This document shows positions 60,949 to 64,000 of a DNA stretch of 64,000 nt, piece after piece. The position numbers were made by a program, and so were the translations under genes. Position 1 is the first letter of the stretch, and each line of letters opens with the position of its first letter. The stretch comes from Alcanivorax sp. DP30 (GTDB taxonomy: Bacteria > Pseudomonadota > Gammaproteobacteria > Pseudomonadales > Alcanivoracaceae): contig NZ_WTUY01000002.1 in NCBI RefSeq assembly GCF_009882945.1, positions 622,927 through 686,926 on the forward strand, in the 5' to 3' direction. The notes under the pieces were generated by a model, which saw nothing but the letters and a program-made list of their open reading frames with translations, did not search any database and was not told where the DNA came from.

Positions 60949-61655
60949 TCGGCGATGGTTTTCACCTCATGTTCCGTCAGCGCCCGGCATTCGCCGGGCG
61001 CGAGCGTTTCATCCAGCCTTACATTCCCCACCGCCAGCCGGTGCAAGGTTTTTACCTTGTTTCCCCGATGCGCGAACATGCGCCGAACCTGGTGGTAACG
61101 CCCCTCCTGCAGCCACACATCCGCCTGGTTCGAGCCGCGAATCACCAGCCGGGCTGGCCGCGTCACCAGGCCCTCGAATTCAAATCGCATACCTGCCGCG
61201 AAGGCCGCCACATCGCGCTGATCCAGAGCCTCTTCCAGCGTCACCCGGTAATGCTTCCAGACTCCGGTTTCCGGCTGACTGAGACGTCGTGACCAGGCAC
61301 CGTCGTTGGTCAAAATCACCAGGCCAGTGCTGTTGAAATCCAGCCTGCCCGCCAGATGCAGTTCGTCATTAAGCTCCGGCGGCACCAGATCCAGCACCGT
61401 GGTGTGCCTGTCGTCGCGGGTGGCACTGACCACCCCGGGCGGCTTGTTCAACATCAGATAACGGGGCTCCCGGTCCTGAAGAAGCCGCTCCCCCAGCTCG
61501 ATACGGTCAAACGGTCCCACACGGCGCTGACGATCCATCACCACCTCACCATTCACGCGCACGTTCCCCGCTGCCAGCAAAGGACGCAATGACTGGCGGC
61601 TTTGTTGCAGGGCGGCACTGAGAAAACGATCGAGTCGGCCATAGCGGGATGTCAT
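60945..61655 (-). CDS. pseudouridine synthase of the RsuA family
   Basis: A 236-residue rRNA-modifying enzyme with an N-terminal S4 RNA-binding domain (about 5-60; RLDRFLSAALQQSRQSLRPL) and the synthase domain. The catalytic Asp is in GRLDFNSTGL (about 104). The type could be RsuA (16S Psi516) or RluE/RluF-like. It overlaps the convergent MpaB-family gene by 4 bp. Confidence 0.88.
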   Translation of the reverse strand: MTSRYGRLDRFLSAALQQSRQSLRPLLAAGNVRVNGEVVMDRQRRVGPFDRIELGERLLQDREPRYLMLNKPPGVVSATRDDRHTTVLDLVPPELNDELHLAGRLDFNSTGLVILTNDGAWSRRLSQPETGVWKHYRVTLEEALDQRDVAAFAAGMRFEFEGLVTRPARLVIRGSNQADVWLQEGRYHQVRRMFAHRGNKVKTLHRLAVGNVRLDETLAPGECRALTEHEVKTIAD

Positions 61656-61795
61656 GGGCTCATCATACCTGAGAGCAACTCATCAATAATGCCTATGAAA
61701 CAGTCGTCATTGCCTATTACAAATATTATCGATACTGCCTTTCATTACGAATCGTATATTTATAATCATCTTCCCTGTTTCCTTGAGAGCCCCTC

Positions 61796-62040
61796 ATGAT
61801 GTCCCAGCTGCCTTTCCGTCTTGCCGCCCTCACCTTCCCTTCGCCTGCCTCTCGGCCTCGGTGACCCCGGCCGAATCACCCGGCACTGTTAACGAGCTGG
61901 AAACCATTACCGTTCAAAACAGCGCGGATGCCTCCAAAGAAGGCCTTAGGGAAGCTTAATCGGGGGTCAGGTCGCAGAAGGTGGCTCCCTGGGCATTCTC
62001 GGCAAACAGGATGTCATGAGTACCCCCTACAACACCCCAC
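61796..62040 (+). pseudogene. remnant of a TonB-dependent siderophore receptor, N-terminus only
   Basis: Read across two frameshifts: a signal peptide-like start (MMSQLPFRLAALT), then SPGTVNELETITVQNSADAS and GGQVAEGGSLGILGKQDVMS. This is the usual plug-domain entry of ferrisiderophore receptors (VARGGRVGILGNRDVMDTPF-like). The frame breaks near 61855 and 61960 (a TAA). After about 90 codons the receptor body is missing and the sequence joins the next gene's ribosome site. The stretch 61660-61790 upstream is AT-rich, as promoters of such genes are, but no clear Fur box was found. Confidence 0.75.
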
Positions 62041-62055
62041 AACAGGAGGAGCATT

Positions 62056-62201
62056 ATGGGCCGCATTTTCGCCCCGCCCCTGCTTATTGGCCTTACCAGC
62101 ACTGCGGGGCTGCTGGGCGATGGTATCTACGACGGTCTATCGTGGCTAGGCTTGGGCATCCTGTGGCCGCCGTGATTTACGCCTGCGCCAAACGACACTG
62201 A
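62056..62201 (+). pseudogene. small membrane protein gene with frameshift, companion of the lost receptor
   Basis: ATG at 62056 follows ACAGGAGGAGC. It reads MGRIFAPPLLIGLTSTAGLLGDGI, then LSWLGLG, a two-helix pattern of small proteins that often follow siderophore receptor and PepSY genes. A one-base loss near 62156 shifts it: the usual end (HPVAAVIYACAKRH) is in the +2 frame up to TGA at 62199-62201. The interval 62202-62340 shows only a weak hairpin. Confidence 0.6.
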
Positions 62202-62340
62202 ACGGCGCTCAATACGTTTGATTACGAAACCCCGGCTCACCCGAAGACTGATGGTTAACCCACGCCCCTTGAGGGTGGGCCACATTAAATGGCACCAGCA
62301 GAACACGTCCCGCCAACCGGATACCACAAAACCCCACCCA

Positions 62341-63807
62341 TCAGGTAAGCGTCACATCGAAGGTGACAAAGTCTCTTTTCGGCAGGTTGGCATCATCCCG
62401 ATCACGCACCCGCCAGGCATCGACCTTGAGGTTAACATCGCCCTGGCCATTGCGCTGGAACGCTGCTGTCATGAAATGCTCAGTGGTGCGGTCCCTGGGA
62501 TACGCCGACAGCAGCCAACCCTTGCGGATACTCACCGCCGCGGATTCAGAGCATTTCACTTCAGAGGGTGTCCAGCCGGGAATGGGGATGGATGAATGCG
62601 GGAATGGTCCGGGCTCCAACTCCGCCGTTGAGGTGGCCACCCCGTCCAGGTAGGTCAGGTTAGACAGTGGTGAAGCAATTACCTCTACCAGCTTGCCACC
62701 CTTTGGGCCGAGCATGGTGGTGGCGATCCTGCCAAAATGCACATCGCCGCTCATTACCACGATGTCATGGCCGGTGCTGCCCAGTGCCTCGAGCAGGCGT
62801 TTGTACTGACCCCGGTAACTCAGCAGATTTCGCTCCAGTGGATTGGGAGCCACGATCAGGGGCTGTGGAATTACTAACACACCCGGACCATTTAACCCCC
62901 GCGCCCAATCCGTCAGTTTCTTGAAATCAGCATCAGGGAGAAAGCGCTCATCGTCCCGATAGGAACGAAGATCCGCCATACAGAATGACAGCTCATCAAT
63001 ACTGAAGGTCTCAACCCGTGGGCTTTGCTGAATACGGCGAACACCATCTTCGGACGCCTTGGTCCAGGTTTCACGGACATCATCGATTTTCAAGGCAAGC
63101 AAGGTGGGAATAAGGGAATCGTAGAAGGGGTAATCGTTCCAGTACTCATGATCATCCGGCAACATCCAGGTGGCACCACGGCTGAGGACACTGCCCAGCA
63201 ACTGCCAATGCTGGGCATAATCATCGGCCACCCGCTCACGAATTTCGCTGCGCACAAAAGACAGGGAGTCAAAACCAATATCCAGATACACCTGGTCCCC
63301 AGTCAGGAAAGTCACATGGGGCCGGGCGTATTCAGGTCCTCGCTCATACAGTGCACGGTAAGAACCCGCCGCCTGCCCACCGTCACGGTGCGCATAAAAA
63401 CAGCTGCCGAGCGCCACAGTGAAGGGGCGCTCTCCCGCCACGGGCAAGCTGGCAGGCAACGTATCAAATTGCCCATGCCGAAGCACCTGCCACTCCTCAA
63501 TATCACGGTAGATAGAATCCGTTCGGCGGATAAATTCCACTTCGTAGTGAGTACCTGGCTCAAGATCCTCGAACTCAATGGTGGTGTAAAAGCGCTGATA
63601 GACGTACCGGAAGGGACGCTGCCAATCCTTGCTGCCGATATCCTTGCGGATACGTGTACCGTCTGGATGAATCAGCTCGACACAAGCCTGCTCCGGTTTC
63701 CTCAACGTATGGAACAGTGTCCCGACCCACACCTTTGCCGTGGTTTGTGAAACCCGCAGCACCGCTAAGGACCACATCCCCTTACTGGTATTCAAACTCA
63801 GTGTCAT
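62341..63807 (-). CDS. PhoD-like metallophosphatase
   Basis: Calcineurin-like phosphatase of the PhoD superfamily, 488 residues, without a Tat or Sec signal. Ligand blocks are ALGSCFYAHRDGG, FLTGDQVYLDIGFDS, MLPDDHEYWNDYP and VMSGDVHFGRI. An N-terminal fibronectin-like region (about 1-115) precedes the catalytic domain. Secreted alkaline phosphatase PhoD has a Tat signal, so an intracellular phosphodiesterase/phosphatase role is more likely. The ATG at 63807 (GAGG seven bases upstream) is preferred to 63837. Confidence 0.88.
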   Translation of the reverse strand: MTLSLNTSKGMWSLAVLRVSQTTAKVWVGTLFHTLRKPEQACVELIHPDGTRIRKDIGSKDWQRPFRYVYQRFYTTIEFEDLEPGTHYEVEFIRRTDSIYRDIEEWQVLRHGQFDTLPASLPVAGERPFTVALGSCFYAHRDGGQAAGSYRALYERGPEYARPHVTFLTGDQVYLDIGFDSLSFVRSEIRERVADDYAQHWQLLGSVLSRGATWMLPDDHEYWNDYPFYDSLIPTLLALKIDDVRETWTKASEDGVRRIQQSPRVETFSIDELSFCMADLRSYRDDERFLPDADFKKLTDWARGLNGPGVLVIPQPLIVAPNPLERNLLSYRGQYKRLLEALGSTGHDIVVMSGDVHFGRIATTMLGPKGGKLVEVIASPLSNLTYLDGVATSTAELEPGPFPHSSIPIPGWTPSEVKCSESAAVSIRKGWLLSAYPRDRTTEHFMTAAFQRNGQGDVNLKVDAWRVRDRDDANLPKRDFVTFDVTLT

Positions 63808-63975
63808 TCCCCACCTCTTCCCTGAAACGAACTTCATTTTTTATGTTTTATCAGGGAACAAGATTGCCCTGATCCCCAACAAGCTACAAGCAACCTGCTT
63901 GCAGGTTTAAAGGATATGGATATCACCCTCCAATCAGGCAACCACAAGGCATGCGTTTTGCCAATTTTCTACTAC

Positions 63976-64000
63976 TCCCGCAGGAGCATGCCTGCAGGCG
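63976..64000. repeat. REP-type half element at window end
   Basis: CCGCAGGAGCATGCCTGCAGGCG resembles the REP at 55592-55618 (GTAGGAGCTTGCCTGCAAGC). The element may continue past the window. Between 63838 and 63975 nothing recognisable was seen. Confidence 0.5.

Noticed and set aside
61660-61795. Fur box upstream of the TonB-receptor remnant
   Set aside because: The stretch is AT-rich, but no 19-bp GATAATGATAATCATTATC-like match was found at acceptable quality.

Overview
The window reads as chromosomal DNA of a marine-type gammaproteobacterium. Gene content and order (glnD-dapC-dapD-dapE, an fadE/ETF lipid-oxidation set, an acyl-CoA-binding protein, GTAGGAG-type REP elements) suggest the Alcanivorax neighbourhood of the Oceanospirillales/Pseudomonas side of the class. 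That placement is an inference from gene families, not a database match. Nearly all of the window is core genome with short intergenic spaces. No tRNA, rRNA, CRISPR array, integrase or transposase was seen.

Layout. (1) 1-7060, minus strand: rpsB, tsf, pyrH, frr, uppS, cdsA, dxr and rseP (cut by the window edge), with terminators after tsf and after frr. (2) 7141-14778, plus strand: map, glnD and the lysine/diaminopimelate genes dapC, an ArsC/YffB-like gene, dapD and dapE, interrupted by two REPIN-type repeats. (3) 15087-18220: an aaeXAB-like efflux operon, then an aldehyde dehydrogenase. (4) 20000-21341: a 42-residue CcoM-like membrane protein between two inverted copies of a hairpin repeat, then a DyP peroxidase. 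(5) 21551-29571: plsB, an outer-membrane barrel and a minus-strand operon dinG-like/tsaB/thioesterase/uppP/rsmJ. (6) 29659-32710: mobA, an SCP2 protein and glnK-amtB under what looks like an NtrC/sigma-54 control region. (7) 32966-41436: cnoX-like, fadE, minCDE and a hybrid sensor kinase. (8) 41433-49020: a monooxygenase-fold protein, mtfA, an EamA permease, a TPR protein, an acyl-CoA-binding protein, an acyltransferase/thioesterase pair and an LtaS-like transferase. (9) 49382-53292: a four-gene operon of circularly permuted ATP-grasp, alpha-E, transglutaminase-like and Anbu proteasome-like proteins, the least understood system here. (10) 53471-63807: a decayed FAD oxidoreductase, an SDR gene, etfBA and etf-QO around a PsrA-like site, an MpaB-family oxygenase, a pseudouridine synthase, a TonB-receptor remnant and a PhoD-like phosphatase.

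How the genes fit together. Many genes serve acyl-CoA flow: thioesterases, ACBP, PlsB and a PlsC-like enzyme handle acyl groups, FadE oxidises acyl-CoA, and EtfAB with ETF-QO pass the electrons to quinone. The glnD, glnK and amtB genes form the PII nitrogen-sensing circuit. dxr, uppS, uppP and dapCDE feed isoprenoid carrier and peptidoglycan precursor supply. The window also shows fresh decay: one FAD oxidoreductase carries an internal frame-shifting deletion, and a siderophore receptor survives only as its first ~90 codons.
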